Under the pieces are notes generated by a model. It was not told where the DNA came from. It ran no database searches and saw only the letters and a program-made list of their open reading frames with translations. A DNA stretch of 64,000 nt from Paraburkholderia sartisoli (GTDB lineage: Bacteria; Pseudomonadota; Gammaproteobacteria; Burkholderiales; Burkholderiaceae). How positions within the stretch are numbered: the stretch's first letter is position 1; every line of letters begins with the position of its first letter. The DNA is taken from positions 124,001-188,000 of the forward strand of contig NZ_FNRQ01000007.1 of NCBI RefSeq assembly GCF_900107685.1, read 5' to 3'. The position numbers were made by a program, and so were the translations under genes. Below, piece by piece: positions 34,086 to 43,055 of this stretch.

Positions 34086-35259
34086 GGGAGCCTCGGTGGC
34101 GGGTCAGGACATTGAGCACGTTCGTCTTGTTGACCGAACCGCAGTAGGAGCCATCCGCCTCGACGACCGGCAGCGGCGCGCGGCTCGCCACCACGCGTTG
34201 CACGACGTCGTCGAGCGGCGTGCTGCGGCGGATGCATTCGACGGCGTTGAGTCGCGGCGACGCGCCGCCCGTCGTGTCGCGGCACACGAAGCCGCGAATC
34301 CGGCGCTCGCCGTCGAGCACGAACGCGTAGTCGGCGTGGCCGTTCAGTGTCGCCGCGACGCTCGATGCGTCGATCTGCGTCGTGTGCGAGTGCATCAGCG
34401 GCACGGCATCGGTCTGCATCAGGTCGCCGGCCGTCAGATAGCGGCTGGTGTCGATACCTTCGAAAAACGCGCGCACGTAGTCGTCGGCGGGATTCGTGAT
34501 GATGTCGCGCGGCGTGCCGATCTGCACCACCTTGCCGCCTTCCATGATCGCGATCCGCGTGCCGATTCGCATCGCTTCTTCGAGGTCGTGGGAGACGAAC
34601 AGGATCGTGCGTTGCTGCTCGCGTTGCAGGTCGAGCAGCACGTTCTGCATTTCCTTGCGCTTGAGCGGATCGAGCGCGGAGAACGCCTCGTCCATGATCA
34701 TCAGCGACGGGTTGACCGCCAGCGCCCGTGCGAGCCCGACGCGCTGCTGCATGCCGCCCGACAACTGCGCCGGCAGCTTTTCGGCGAACGGCGCGAGGCC
34801 GACCTGCTCCAGCACGATCATCGCGCGCCGCTCGCGCTCCTTCTTGCCGACGCCCGCCACTTCGAGTCCGAACGCCGCGTTCGACAGCACGGTGCGTTGC
34901 GGCATCAGCGCGAACGACTGGAACACCATGCTCATGTCCTTGCGGCGCAGCGCCGTCAATTCCGGGCGCGGCACGCTGGCCACGTCGCGGCCGTCGATCA
35001 GCACCTTGCCGGCCGTCGGCTCGACGAGGCGATTGATCAGGCGGATCAGCGTCGACTTGCCGGAGCCCGACAGGCCCATCAGCACGAAGATCTCGCCTTC
35101 CCTGACTTCGAAGGAGACGTTATGGACGCCAACGATCTGACCGGTGCGCGCGAACACTTCCTCTTTGGTTGCGCCGCCTGCCAGCATGCTGGTCGCCTGT
35201 TTCGGGTTGGGGCCGAATACCTTGCACAGCCCTTCGACCACGACCTTGGGGGAATTCAT
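34078..35259 (-). CDS. choV: Choline/betaine ABC transporter ATP-binding protein with CBS domains (ProV/ChoV type)
   Basis: 393-aa ATPase. Walker A lies at residues 62-70 (GLSGSGKST), the Q-loop VFQSFALMPQRT, signature LSGGMQQRVGLARAL near 174, and Walker B LMIMDEAFSALDPL near 195. The C-terminal third (about 280-390) has two weak CBS-like repeats with DYAFVLDGERRIRGFV and LPVVEADGSYCGSV, as in OpuAA/ProV, where they sense ionic strength. The ATG at 35259 is used, with AGGAG 8 bp upstream; the open frame beyond it is not conserved. The long insert after VFGPNPKQATSML is typical of this family. Confidence 0.93.
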   Translation of the reverse strand: MNSPKVVVEGLCKVFGPNPKQATSMLAGGATKEEVFARTGQIVGVHNVSFEVREGEIFVLMGLSGSGKSTLIRLINRLVEPTAGKVLIDGRDVASVPRPELTALRRKDMSMVFQSFALMPQRTVLSNAAFGLEVAGVGKKERERRAMIVLEQVGLAPFAEKLPAQLSGGMQQRVGLARALAVNPSLMIMDEAFSALDPLKRKEMQNVLLDLQREQQRTILFVSHDLEEAMRIGTRIAIMEGGKVVQIGTPRDIITNPADDYVRAFFEGIDTSRYLTAGDLMQTDAVPLMHSHTTQIDASSVAATLNGHADYAFVLDGERRIRGFVCRDTTGGASPRLNAVECIRRSTPLDDVVQRVVASRAPLPVVEADGSYCGSVNKTNVLNVLTRHRGSHV

Positions 35260-35724
35260 CGAATACGCTCCTGGTGTGGCGGACGTGCGTCCGCTCCGTG
35301 CATACATAGTTGCCAGAAAAAAGTACCCCTGGCCGACGAATTGCGACAGGCACATGTGGAAATGCGACACGGGTCGTGCGTGGATGCTGGCCGACGGTGG
35401 TAGAAGCTTTGCCGGGCAAGGGTTTGGTGGGTGTTGGCCGGCGTGGCCGGGCGTGTCGTTTGCGTGCAAGTGGGGCACGTATGGGGGGATAAACTTCGGC
35501 CGGGATGGCGTTGCGCGCCAGCCTGATGACGTAAAAGCAGGACAGCTTCGTTTGCAAATTTGTGCTGCAGCGCCGCAAGTAACCGGCGCAAGCCGCGCTT
35601 ACGGTCAATGTGACGACGCACGAGTCGCACAGACTCATCGTGCTCACGCCGCTCAAAACCGCGCAAGCCTCACGACCTGCTGCTCATCACACCCAAACGC
35701 CACGACACGCGTGCGGCCTGAAAT
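35260..35724. other. Gene-free stretch upstream of choV
   Basis: No supported coding region between choV and the divergent membrane-protein gene at 35857. Several short frames are open here but show no family features or ribosome sites. The part next to choV presumably contains its promoter; I see no clear palindrome. Confidence 0.4.
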
Positions 35725-35753
35725 TTGTCGTCGCTGAACCTTACAGTTAATAT
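35725..35753 (+). promoter_or_regulatory. Candidate sigma-70 promoter of the HdeD-like/papain-fold gene
   Basis: TTGTCG at 35725-35730 and TAATAT at 35748-35753 are separated by 17 bp. The start codon is about 100 bp further on at 35857. Both boxes are close to consensus in an otherwise GC-rich background. Confidence 0.5.
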
Positions 35754-35856
35754 CAGACGAAAATCCGATCCCACGCCGGTGCGTCATCCATGACCCCGGC
35801 ACCTCGGCACACCGGCAGCGCTACCCCGCTATCGAAACGATTTCTGGAGGAATGCA

Positions 35857-37266
35857 ATGGTTCGGCTGGTGATGATCCTGCTGGGCGTCGACTATCTGCG
35901 CACGCGCTGGCGGCCGTTGATGGCGGTGGGCTGGATCAGCGTGATCGTCGGCGTCGTCATCTTCATCGATGCGCTCGACAACGCGCTGTATTTCCCGATC
36001 ACGCCATTCGCGCTGCTGCTCCTCGCGGAGGGCCTCGCGACGCTCGCCGTCGCGTGGACAGGGATGGGCGGCCAGCGCACGCTGCGCTACGTGAAAGGCG
36101 GGGCGTTCTGCATCGCGGCGCTCCTGATACTCGCCGGGGATCACCACGGCAACTTCATCCTCTCGCTGATTTTCGGCACGCTCTTTCTCGCCGATGGCCT
36201 GCTGCAGATCGTGTCCGCGAAGGTCGTGCGCTTTCGCACGTGGCGTCTCGCGATAGCGGGTGGCGTCGTCGAAATCGCGCTCGCGATCTTTTTCTACCAG
36301 CCGTTTCCGACCTGGTATCTGGGCACGGTGCCGTATTGTCTCGGGCTCGGTTTGATCTTCGGCGGCTGGAACATGATCCTGCTCGCCTCGCGCGTGCGGC
36401 GGCTCGCCGCGAACCCGGCCGTGGCACGCGAAGCCGCCGCGCAGGTGGCGAGCGCGACGCCGCGCGAGCGGCAAAAACGCGGCGTCGTCGAATGGGACGG
36501 ACCGCCCGCGCCCGGCGAGCCCGCGCTGACGGTTCACGTGTGGACGCCGGTCGGTTCGTCGAAATCGGAAGCGCGGCGTCAGTTGATCGTCGACCGGTAC
36601 ATTGCCGCCGTGGACCGCAACGGCGTGATCTCGACAGGGCATGCTGCGCTCGAATCGCCGGAAGGCGTCTATATCAGCCTGTATCCGGGCGTCGAGATCG
36701 ACCGCTCGCCCGACGACTTCACCCGCATCCTGCGCGCCACGCGCGAAAACGACGTGCCCGGTGTGTTTCAGCCCGACTACACGACGGAATCGAAGGCGTG
36801 GTGTCCATCGACGGTTCAGGTGCGTATCCGCAATTACGATCCCGAACGGCTGCGCCGGTTCTGGGAAGCGTATCGCCAGGACGCCACCTACAACCTGACC
36901 CACCGGAACTGCTCGAGCACGGTTTCGCGCGCGCTGGAAGCGGCCATCGAGGGCGCCTCGGCACGCGTCTGGCAACGCGCGGGCGGCTGGCGTCCGTTCG
37001 TGCGCGTGCTGACCACGCCCGAGCTCTGGGTCGCGGCGCAGATCCGCAAGCGCGCGGCGACCATGGCGTGGACGCCCGGCCTGACGCTCGACTACGCACG
37101 CGCGCTCAGCATGCTGGCCGATCCGCGCCCTTCAGGCTGGGGCAAGATGGCGAGGCTCGCGCTGCAACGGATGTATCGCTCGCGGCAGCAATGGCGCGAA
37201 GAAGAAAAAGCCGCCGGGGAAGGCAGCAGCCCGAAGCCGGCGGGCACGGCAGGCAGCGAGATCTAG
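35857..37266 (+). CDS. Membrane protein with HdeD-like N-terminal half fused to a putative permuted papain-like hydrolase domain
   Basis: 469-aa protein of unknown role. Residues 1-180 contain about six hydrophobic helices arranged as in HdeD/DUF308 proteins (LMAVGWISVIVGVVIFIDAL, FALLLLAEGLATLAVAW, FILSLIFGTLFLADGLLQIV). After a charged linker (about 180-220), residues 220-400 form a soluble domain with G-H262-A-A-L and N-C352-S-S-T, that is, His before Cys as in circularly permuted NlpC/P60 or LRAT-like enzymes. The tail is basic, Lys/Glu-rich. GGAGG stands at 35846-35850. It is monocistronic, flanked by an ABC operon and a degenerate gene. The fold assignment is inference from motif order; no substrate can be stated. 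Confidence 0.75.
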   Translation: MVRLVMILLGVDYLRTRWRPLMAVGWISVIVGVVIFIDALDNALYFPITPFALLLLAEGLATLAVAWTGMGGQRTLRYVKGGAFCIAALLILAGDHHGNFILSLIFGTLFLADGLLQIVSAKVVRFRTWRLAIAGGVVEIALAIFFYQPFPTWYLGTVPYCLGLGLIFGGWNMILLASRVRRLAANPAVAREAAAQVASATPRERQKRGVVEWDGPPAPGEPALTVHVWTPVGSSKSEARRQLIVDRYIAAVDRNGVISTGHAALESPEGVYISLYPGVEIDRSPDDFTRILRATRENDVPGVFQPDYTTESKAWCPSTVQVRIRNYDPERLRRFWEAYRQDATYNLTHRNCSSTVSRALEAAIEGASARVWQRAGGWRPFVRVLTTPELWVAAQIRKRAATMAWTPGLTLDYARALSMLADPRPSGWGKMARLALQRMYRSRQQWREEEKAAGEGSSPKPAGTAGSEI

Positions 37267-37367
37267 CGGGGTTTGAAAAGCGCCCTGTTATGACACCGGC
37301 GTTGAGCGCTCGCCCGCGTTTCCCAGGTACGCACGCAGAGGCGTCAATCGCATACATGCCTGGCGGT

Positions 37368-37832
37368 CTACCGTTGCGGTGCGGGCTGAAAAATTCCACG
37401 GTTCGCGATGACATAGTCGCGCACGGAAACCGGCTTTCGACCGGTAATCTGTTCGACGACATCGTTCGTGCCAGCGAATTCGCCAGCCTGATAGCCGCGA
37501 TACACAGACGTGATGTGCTGGACGAAATGTGCCGACAGGCCGATTTGCCCAAGACGCGCCTCGAATGATTCCAGGCTTTCCGGTTCGTAGCGCACCGGGC
37601 GGCCGAGCGCATCGCCGACAATCTTCGCGATCTGCTCATGATCCAGTTCTTCGGCGCCGAACAACGAATATGTTTTCCCTGCATGAGACGCCGGGTCCAG
37701 CAGTACGCAGGCGATCACACGGCCCTGATCGGCGGCGGCGATCGGCGCATGGCGGCCGAATTCAGGGCGCGCTTTCCGAAAGTCATCACGGAAGAAGAGC
37801 GGATTTTCGTCAACGATGGTCCAATCTGGACT
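37368..37832 (-). pseudogene. Truncated NmrA-family NAD(P)-binding protein
   Basis: Only the C-terminal half of an NmrA/SDR-like protein remains. The annotated-looking short frame begins at 37718 (GTG), but similarity continues in frame upstream to about 37832 through WTIVDENPLFFRDDFRKA and GRHAPIAAADQGRVIACVLLDP. The expected family order is a catalytic-region loop, then IAAxDIGRVAAxVL, then YSLFGAEELDHEQIA. An in-frame TGA at 37833-37835 ends the similarity, and no GxxGxxG N-terminal domain is found upstream in any frame. So the gene has lost its dinucleotide-binding half. It sits at the border of an accessory cassette. Confidence 0.7.
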
Positions 37833-38151
37833 TCAGCGGGAATTGCAGACGCGGAAGACGAACGATCTGATCGGGAGCGATCGCTCCGACGGGCGCGGCG
37901 AGGATCGACATCCGTGGATCGTCAGCCTCTTAAGTTCGGAAAGCTATTGGCCGGCAATCTGGCCGAACCCGAACGTGCTCTCGTGCGATCGACCGTCCGC
38001 GCCGCGGCGACAGCCAGACTTCCGCACTCGACCCAGCCAGGACGTTGTGCGATTTCCGTCGAGTGTCGTAGCGTCATCCAGGCGGTCATTGAAATCACAC
38101 TGCGAGAGACTGTTGCCCCCGCAACGCGAACCTTCGCCCGGACGGCACGAC
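37833..38151. other. Gene-free stretch between the NmrA remnant and the SDR gene
   Basis: About 320 bp with no supported gene, repeat or palindrome. A plus-strand frame is open across it but has no recognisable family features. It may represent scar sequence from the rearrangement that truncated the NmrA gene. Confidence 0.4.
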
Positions 38152-38904
38152 TTAGATACCCAGCCCACCCAGTGACTTCCCACCGTCCACGAACAAGGTT
38201 TGGCCGGTGATAAAACGGCTAGTCGGCGACGCGAAAAAAGCGATGACATGCGCAATGTCATACGGCGATGCCGGTGCTCCACCGGGTTCCAACGCAACGG
38301 CCGCAGCGTATTGATCGGCCGGCATGGTGCGCGTCATCGGCGTATCCGTAAAGCCCGGTGCAATCGAATTGACCACAATCTGGCGGGGGCGCAGTTCCAT
38401 CGCCATCGCACGCGTCAATCCGATCACACCCGCCTTGGAGGCAACGTAGTCGGCAAACCCTTTGCCACCCAATGCCCCACGCGACGAAACGGTCACGATT
38501 CGGCCACCGGCGCTCATCCGACGCGACGCTTCCTGCGCGGCGACGAATACACCAAGAAGGTTGACTTCCAGTGTCCGCCGGAAGTCCTCGTCGGTGATCT
38601 CGTCGAAATAGCGAGGCGCATAGATCCCTGCTGCACAGATCATGACATCCACTCTGCGCTGTGTGGCCACGATTCTGTTGATCGCTGGACGATCGCAGAC
38701 GTCGGCGACCGCCCCCTCGACAGAAAGTCGTTCCGCAGTAAAGTGTTCAACCATCTGGCGCACGGATTCCGCATTCCGGTCAATCGCGATCACATGAAAG
38801 CCTGAGCGCGCCAGAATCTCCACCGTAGCCAGGCCAATGCCGGATGCGCCACCTGTGACGAATGCGGTCTGCGTTTCAGAGAAGCTGCTGTCTGTCGTTG
38901 GCAT
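38152..38904 (-). CDS. SDR-family NAD(P)-dependent oxidoreductase
   Basis: 250-aa classical short-chain dehydrogenase. The nucleotide motif T-G-G-A-S-G-I-G lies at 17-24, and NAG-equivalent CAAGIY, the catalytic Ser in VTVSSRGALGGKG and Y-V-A-S-K follow. The C-terminus RFITGQTLFVDGGKSLGG is typical. ATG 38904 with AAAGGTAA upstream is preferred to a TTG at 38910. It lies 70 bp after the MFS gene on the same strand, so it belongs to the catabolic cassette. Likely substrate is a sugar-derived or hydroxy acid, but this is not determinable from sequence. Confidence 0.88.
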   Translation of the reverse strand: MPTTDSSFSETQTAFVTGGASGIGLATVEILARSGFHVIAIDRNAESVRQMVEHFTAERLSVEGAVADVCDRPAINRIVATQRRVDVMICAAGIYAPRYFDEITDEDFRRTLEVNLLGVFVAAQEASRRMSAGGRIVTVSSRGALGGKGFADYVASKAGVIGLTRAMAMELRPRQIVVNSIAPGFTDTPMTRTMPADQYAAAVALEPGGAPASPYDIAHVIAFFASPTSRFITGQTLFVDGGKSLGGLGI

Positions 38905-38980
38905 GTTCAATTACCTTTGCTCTGGGGACAGGTTTATGTATTGAAGGGTACTCATTCGGCGCGCTATCTGACGCTTCTCC

Positions 38981-40360
38981 TCAATCCGAGCGCAGACGTT
39001 GGGATTTTGAGTAAGGCAGAAACGCGGCAAGCAGAACAGCGACCGCCACACTGAGGGCAAGACAATAGAGCGCCAAAGTGAAGTCGGGCGTTCTGGCCCG
39101 CACCACTCCCACCAGCCACGGCGCAAAGAAGCCTGCCAGTCCGCTGATTGCATTGATCAGGGCCATGCCGCCTGCGGCGCCGGCACCGGCGAGAAACGTC
39201 GGGGGTATCGTCCAGAAGACGCTCAGCGAGCCGACAATGCCAGCCGCCGCCAGGCAAATGAATATGAACGAGACCAGCGGCATCGAAGAAGTCAGGCCGC
39301 TTGCCGCGAGTCCGGCCGCGCCCACGATCAAAGCGCTCGTCAGATGCCATCGGCGCTCCATGGTCCGATCGGAATGCCTGGCATTGGCGATCATCGCGAC
39401 CGCGCCCAGAATGAACGGAATCGCACTCACCAGCCCGATTTCGATGATCGACAGGTTGGTGAGTTGCTTGATCACCTGAGGCAACCATGTCGAAATGCCG
39501 AAGAAGCCGATCCCGATGCAGCAGTACAGGCACCCCATCAGCCACACCATCGGCGCAGCAAGCGCATTCTTAAAGGTCGCGCTCCCCTTGCTTGCCGCCG
39601 TCGCCTGCTCGCTCGCCATCGCGCCGACCAGCCAGCTTCGCTCCGCCGGGCTGAGCCAACGGGCTTCGGATGGCTTGTTGACCATATAGAAGAAGGCCAC
39701 CACGCCAAGCACGGTCGCGGGTGCGCCCTCAATGATCATCATCCAGCGCCAGCCCGAGAAGCCGCCCTTCTCATGAAAATGCGAAATGATCAGAGCGGAA
39801 ATCGGCGACCCGATAATGAGCGAAACGATGTTGGCCGAGTAGACCTGACTGATGGCCTTGCCAAGATGCTTTGCCGGAAACCAGAGCGCGAGGTAGTACA
39901 GCACCGAAGGGAAAAAGCCGGCTTCGACGATACCGAGAACAAGACGCGCCACATACAACTGCTGCGGCGTTTGCACGAAAGCCATGCCGACCGACACCAA
40001 TCCCCAGGTGAACATGATCCGGGCGAGCCAGGTGCTGGCGCCGAACCGATGCATCATCATGTTGCTGGGTACTTCGAACACGATATAGCCAAGGTAAAAG
40101 ATCCCGGCGGCGAAGCCGAACATTTCCGGCCCCATGCCGAGTTCCTGATTCATCTGCAAAGCGGCAAAGCCAATGTTCGCCCGATCGAGGTAGTTGATGA
40201 ACCATGCAATAAAGATGAGCGGCACGAGGCGCCACGTGACCTTGCTGATGAGCTTCGTTTCTGCCGCATCGTCCAGCACGGCACGAGCCGTGTCCCGCTG
40301 ATGAATGTCGTCGATACAGGCCGCCCCAATCGGGGGTAACGTGGCATCCGTTTCTTTCAC
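38981..40360 (-). CDS. MFS transporter, anion:cation symporter (ACS) family
   Basis: 459-codon inner-membrane permease with twelve hydrophobic segments, starting at GTG 40360 with GAGG upstream. It shows the ACS-family features YLDRANIGFAALQMNQELGM in helix 1, FFAGYILFEVPSN-like GIFYLGYIVFEVPSNMMMHRFGASTWLARIMFTWG, and EAGFFPSVLYYLALWFPA. These transporters take up organic anions such as tartrate, hexuronates or phthalates. It is upstream of the SDR gene and downstream of the RidA gene on the same strand. Substrate unknown. Confidence 0.9.
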   Translation of the reverse strand: MKETDATLPPIGAACIDDIHQRDTARAVLDDAAETKLISKVTWRLVPLIFIAWFINYLDRANIGFAALQMNQELGMGPEMFGFAAGIFYLGYIVFEVPSNMMMHRFGASTWLARIMFTWGLVSVGMAFVQTPQQLYVARLVLGIVEAGFFPSVLYYLALWFPAKHLGKAISQVYSANIVSLIIGSPISALIISHFHEKGGFSGWRWMMIIEGAPATVLGVVAFFYMVNKPSEARWLSPAERSWLVGAMASEQATAASKGSATFKNALAAPMVWLMGCLYCCIGIGFFGISTWLPQVIKQLTNLSIIEIGLVSAIPFILGAVAMIANARHSDRTMERRWHLTSALIVGAAGLAASGLTSSMPLVSFIFICLAAAGIVGSLSVFWTIPPTFLAGAGAAGGMALINAISGLAGFFAPWLVGVVRARTPDFTLALYCLALSVAVAVLLAAFLPYSKSQRLRSD

Positions 40361-40486
40361 GATGATCCTCTAGCTTTGAATAGGAAGACAGACGTCGAAC
40401 TTTTCCGTGATCGCGATCTGGAAGAGATTGGAAAAGAGCCCGCCATGCATGGTGCCGATAATGTTGCTATCTACGTCGCCGAGCCG

Positions 40487-40876
40487 CTACGCGACAAGGA
40501 TTTTCGAGTCTGCGGCATACGCGACGATTTCGATCTTCATGCCGCTCACGACCAGCGCGTTCACGATCACCGTCGAACGATTCGGGTACGGCTTCTGAAA
40601 GTACTGCCGATAGATTTTGTCCACCGCTCCGACGTCCGTGACATCAACCAGATAGATCAGCACCTGGGCCACGTCGCGCAGCGATGCGCCAGCTCCGTTC
40701 AGCGTGAGTTCGAGGTTCCTGAACGTCAGATGTGCCTGATCTTCAATTGCGCCCGTCTCAATCGACCCATCCAGACGCACGGGTCCGTGCGCGGTGTAGA
40801 TCACGCCGGCAGTGCGGGTCGCCCAGGAAAATGGCTGGCTGATTTCCGGCAGGTGTGTTTCGATAGCTTCAGTCAT
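40487..40876 (-). CDS. RidA/YjgF-family protein
   Basis: 129-aa member of the RidA (YjgF/YER057c/UK114) family, many of which hydrolyse reactive enamine or imine intermediates. Visible family features: GVIYTAHGPVRLDGS, IEDQAHLTFRNLELTLNGAGASLRDVAQVLIYLVDVTDV and RSTVIVNALVVSGMKIEIVAYA. The usual catalytic Arg motif (I-P-x-x-x-R-x-x or C-I-R) is seen only as PNRST. ATG 40876 is chosen; a GTG at 40912 would extend it by 12 residues. It is in the same direction as the MFS and SDR genes (126-bp gap). Such proteins often accompany catabolic clusters, suggesting an amine- or keto-acid-forming step. Confidence 0.85.
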   Translation of the reverse strand: MTEAIETHLPEISQPFSWATRTAGVIYTAHGPVRLDGSIETGAIEDQAHLTFRNLELTLNGAGASLRDVAQVLIYLVDVTDVGAVDKIYRQYFQKPYPNRSTVIVNALVVSGMKIEIVAYAADSKILVA

Positions 40877-40999
40877 GACGTGGTGAATAGATTCAAATGA
40901 AGGCACGCGCACCAGGCTCGTGGCTTTGAATAGCGTGCGACCATACTGCGCTGAACAGACGATTCCGCCGGGAAAAACACGGAACCGCCGCAGCGCCAG

Positions 41000-41959
41000 C
41001 TACAGCGATTCAGCGAAATGCGCGACCGTGTCGGCAAGCGAATAAGCGGCAGAAAATCCGAGTTCGCGCCGTGCGGCGCTGACATCCGATGGCGCCGGGC
41101 GAATATGCGGGAACGCAGCGAAGCCACCTTCTGGCAGCTTGAGTTCCGCAATGCTCAACGACGGATAGCACCGCCGCACCACTTCAATAAATTCGTCGAG
41201 CGAAAACCATTGACCTGTCGCGATGTTGTAGACCCGTTGCGTCGGTGTGGGCGCGCATAACGCTGCAACGTTGGCAGCGGCGCAATCACGTGCGTCGATG
41301 AATTCTTCACGACCGTTCCACAGCAGGATGGGGTCATCAAGGCGTGCCGCCGTACTGCTCCGCCCTGCCTGAAGCAGGCAACCGAGCAACTTTCCGGGTA
41401 CGCTCGTCGCCGCCTCGGCCCCCGCGCCAAGTACCGCCCCATAACGGAGAACGACGACACTCAGGTCGTAGAGCGACGCGTACGCCAGCGCCAGATGCTC
41501 GCTGGCAATCTTCGTGGCGGCGTAAATGCTCGCCGGCCGCTCGCTCACGATCCGATACGGAAAATCTTCCGGGATCGGCGTGGCCGGCAGCGACGCGAAC
41601 GCCGAATACATCACCGTCGTCGAGCTTGCAATCACGATGCGCGCCAGCTTGCGCCGCCGCGCGATCTCCAGGACGTTTGCCGTACCCATCGTGTTAACCC
41701 GGATGCCTGCCAATGGATCGCGACGAATCGCGGTAGACAGCAGTGCTGCCGTATGCACGATCGAGGTTACCCCGTGCCTGGCCACGAGATCGTCGAGTTG
41801 GGTGAAATCGGTCACATCGCACAGCGCCAGCCTTACCCCGCCCAACGTCTCTTCCGGGCGCGGGTTCACGTCGACAAGCAGAACCTCTTCGCCCCGCTCC
41901 TGCAGTTGAGCCGCTGTTAGCCGGCCGATCGTGCCCGCCCCCGTGATCAAAACAGTCAT
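41000..41959 (-). CDS. NAD-dependent epimerase/dehydratase family protein
   Basis: 319-aa extended SDR. The nucleotide motif G-A-G-T-I-G sits at residues 7-12 of MTVLITGAGTIG. D-V-T-D after the second strand, SSTTVMY for the catalytic Ser/Thr, and Y-A-A-T-K for the Tyr-Lys pair are present. The C-terminal part (VYNIATGQWFSLDEFIEVV) is also typical. The start ATG 41959 has GGAGGAG upstream and the longer frame is rejected. It is divergent from the alpha/beta hydrolase gene across an AT-rich promoter and leads the minus-strand cassette of RidA, MFS and SDR. Related enzymes include uronate dehydrogenases, but the substrate is not evident. Confidence 0.87.
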   Translation of the reverse strand: MTVLITGAGTIGRLTAAQLQERGEEVLLVDVNPRPEETLGGVRLALCDVTDFTQLDDLVARHGVTSIVHTAALLSTAIRRDPLAGIRVNTMGTANVLEIARRRKLARIVIASSTTVMYSAFASLPATPIPEDFPYRIVSERPASIYAATKIASEHLALAYASLYDLSVVVLRYGAVLGAGAEAATSVPGKLLGCLLQAGRSSTAARLDDPILLWNGREEFIDARDCAAANVAALCAPTPTQRVYNIATGQWFSLDEFIEVVRRCYPSLSIAELKLPEGGFAAFPHIRPAPSDVSAARRELGFSAAYSLADTVAHFAESL

Positions 41960-42049
41960 CGTCTTCTCCTCCAGGTCAGTGGTCGGCAGGACTTCCACGT
42001 CCCTTCACATGCCGGCTGGAAACAACGATACGAGTACAAATTATCTTCG

Positions 42050-42114
42050 TCAACACAAAATTATGTTGATTTTATAAATTTCTACAATAATTATACGAAC
42101 CTGTTGAGATCAAC
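42050..42114. promoter_or_regulatory. AT-rich divergent promoter with TCAAC/GTTGA half-sites
   Basis: Between the divergent epimerase and hydrolase genes. TCAACA at 42050-42055 and TGTTGA at 42064-42069 form one inverted repeat; GTTGA-GA-TCAAC at 42103-42114 forms a second, perfect palindrome. The surrounding 42040-42100 is strongly AT-rich (TTATGTTGATTTTATAAATTTC) against a GC-rich genome. These could be sites for the GntR/FCD regulator at 44322-45209, which is inference. Confidence 0.45.
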
Positions 42115-42143
42115 GAATCGCACCACGCACACGGAGCAAGCTC

Positions 42144-43016
42144 TTGTCTAACTGTAAGAATCGACTGAAACCACAGATGGCGTTGCCCACGCCGAACGCG
42201 CAGGCGTATGAAGAATGCGTGCTGGGGTGGTCGTCGCGTGAATACCCGCAATTGCGGGTCGAGAAGGACATCGCGTATGGCGATCACCCCGCGCAGCGCT
42301 ATGACGTGTACGGCGGAGACCACACGGCCGACGCGCCGATCGTCGTGTTCTTTCACGGCGGCGGCTGGACCAATGGCTACAAGGAGTACGCAGCGTTCAT
42401 GGCGCCCTGTGTCGTGGCTGCGAACTGCGTGCTGGTTACGCCAGGCTATCGCCTCGCACCAGAGCATCCCCTACCCGCTGCATTCGACGATGGCGTTGCG
42501 CTACTCAGTGCACTGGCACGCACTCGTCCCTCCTGGGCGGGAAACGCACAACGCGTGATCCTCGCAGGTCATTCGGCCGGCGGCCACCTTGCAGCTCTGC
42601 TGGCGCTACGCCCGGATTCACTGGAAGGCGCCGGGGTGAATCCCCGGATCATCGCCGGCTGTATGCCGGTGAGCGGCATCTTCGATCTGCATCATCCTCA
42701 CCCGACCCCCGGCTCTCTGGAAGCGCGCGTCTACGACCTGGTGCTCGGCACCGATACCGATGACGCACGCATGAGCCCGCTCTGCTGGACTCGCGGCAAC
42801 ACGGTTCCGATGGCGCTGACCTACGGTGAACACGACAGCGAGAGAGTCATCCTCTCGAACCGCCGGATGGCCAGCCTGCTCGCTTTGCAGCCAGCGCCGA
42901 CGTCCTGCGAGGTCGAGCGCAATGCCGACCATTTCCAGACCCACACCTTTCTCGATAACGCCGCACATGCCTGGTATTCGCGGCTTGCCGTACTCGCGCA
43001 CGCGAGCGCTGTGTAG
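42144..43016 (+). CDS. Alpha/beta hydrolase, HSL/esterase-type (GDXG-like)
   Basis: 290-aa cytoplasmic hydrolase. The oxyanion-hole motif H-G-G-G-W is at 71-75 and the nucleophile elbow G-H-S144-A-G at 142-146. PGYRLAPEHPLPAAFDD is the classical segment of the hormone-sensitive-lipase family, and late Asp and His candidates lie in YGEHDSE and ADHFQTHTF. Translation probably begins at TTG 42144, since GGAG lies 7 bp before it; the first ATG at 42177 lacks a ribosome site. Some relatives are arylformamidases or lactone/ester hydrolases. It is followed after 39 bp by a porin on the same strand and is divergent from the epimerase, so it likely opens an ester or lactone substrate for the cassette. 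Confidence 0.87.
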   Translation: MSNCKNRLKPQMALPTPNAQAYEECVLGWSSREYPQLRVEKDIAYGDHPAQRYDVYGGDHTADAPIVVFFHGGGWTNGYKEYAAFMAPCVVAANCVLVTPGYRLAPEHPLPAAFDDGVALLSALARTRPSWAGNAQRVILAGHSAGGHLAALLALRPDSLEGAGVNPRIIAGCMPVSGIFDLHHPHPTPGSLEARVYDLVLGTDTDDARMSPLCWTRGNTVPMALTYGEHDSERVILSNRRMASLLALQPAPTSCEVERNADHFQTHTFLDNAAHAWYSRLAVLAHASAV

Positions 43017-43055
43017 TCCGCAATTCTGAATTCCCATCCCATTGGAGTCTTTGAA

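Noticed and set aside
33042..34115. 357-codon plus-strand frame opposite choW
   Set aside because: His/Arg-rich antisense shadow of a membrane protein gene.
37638..38210. 190-codon plus-strand frame across the NmrA remnant and its flank
   Set aside because: Overlaps the NmrA similarity and the SDR end; no family features or ribosome site.
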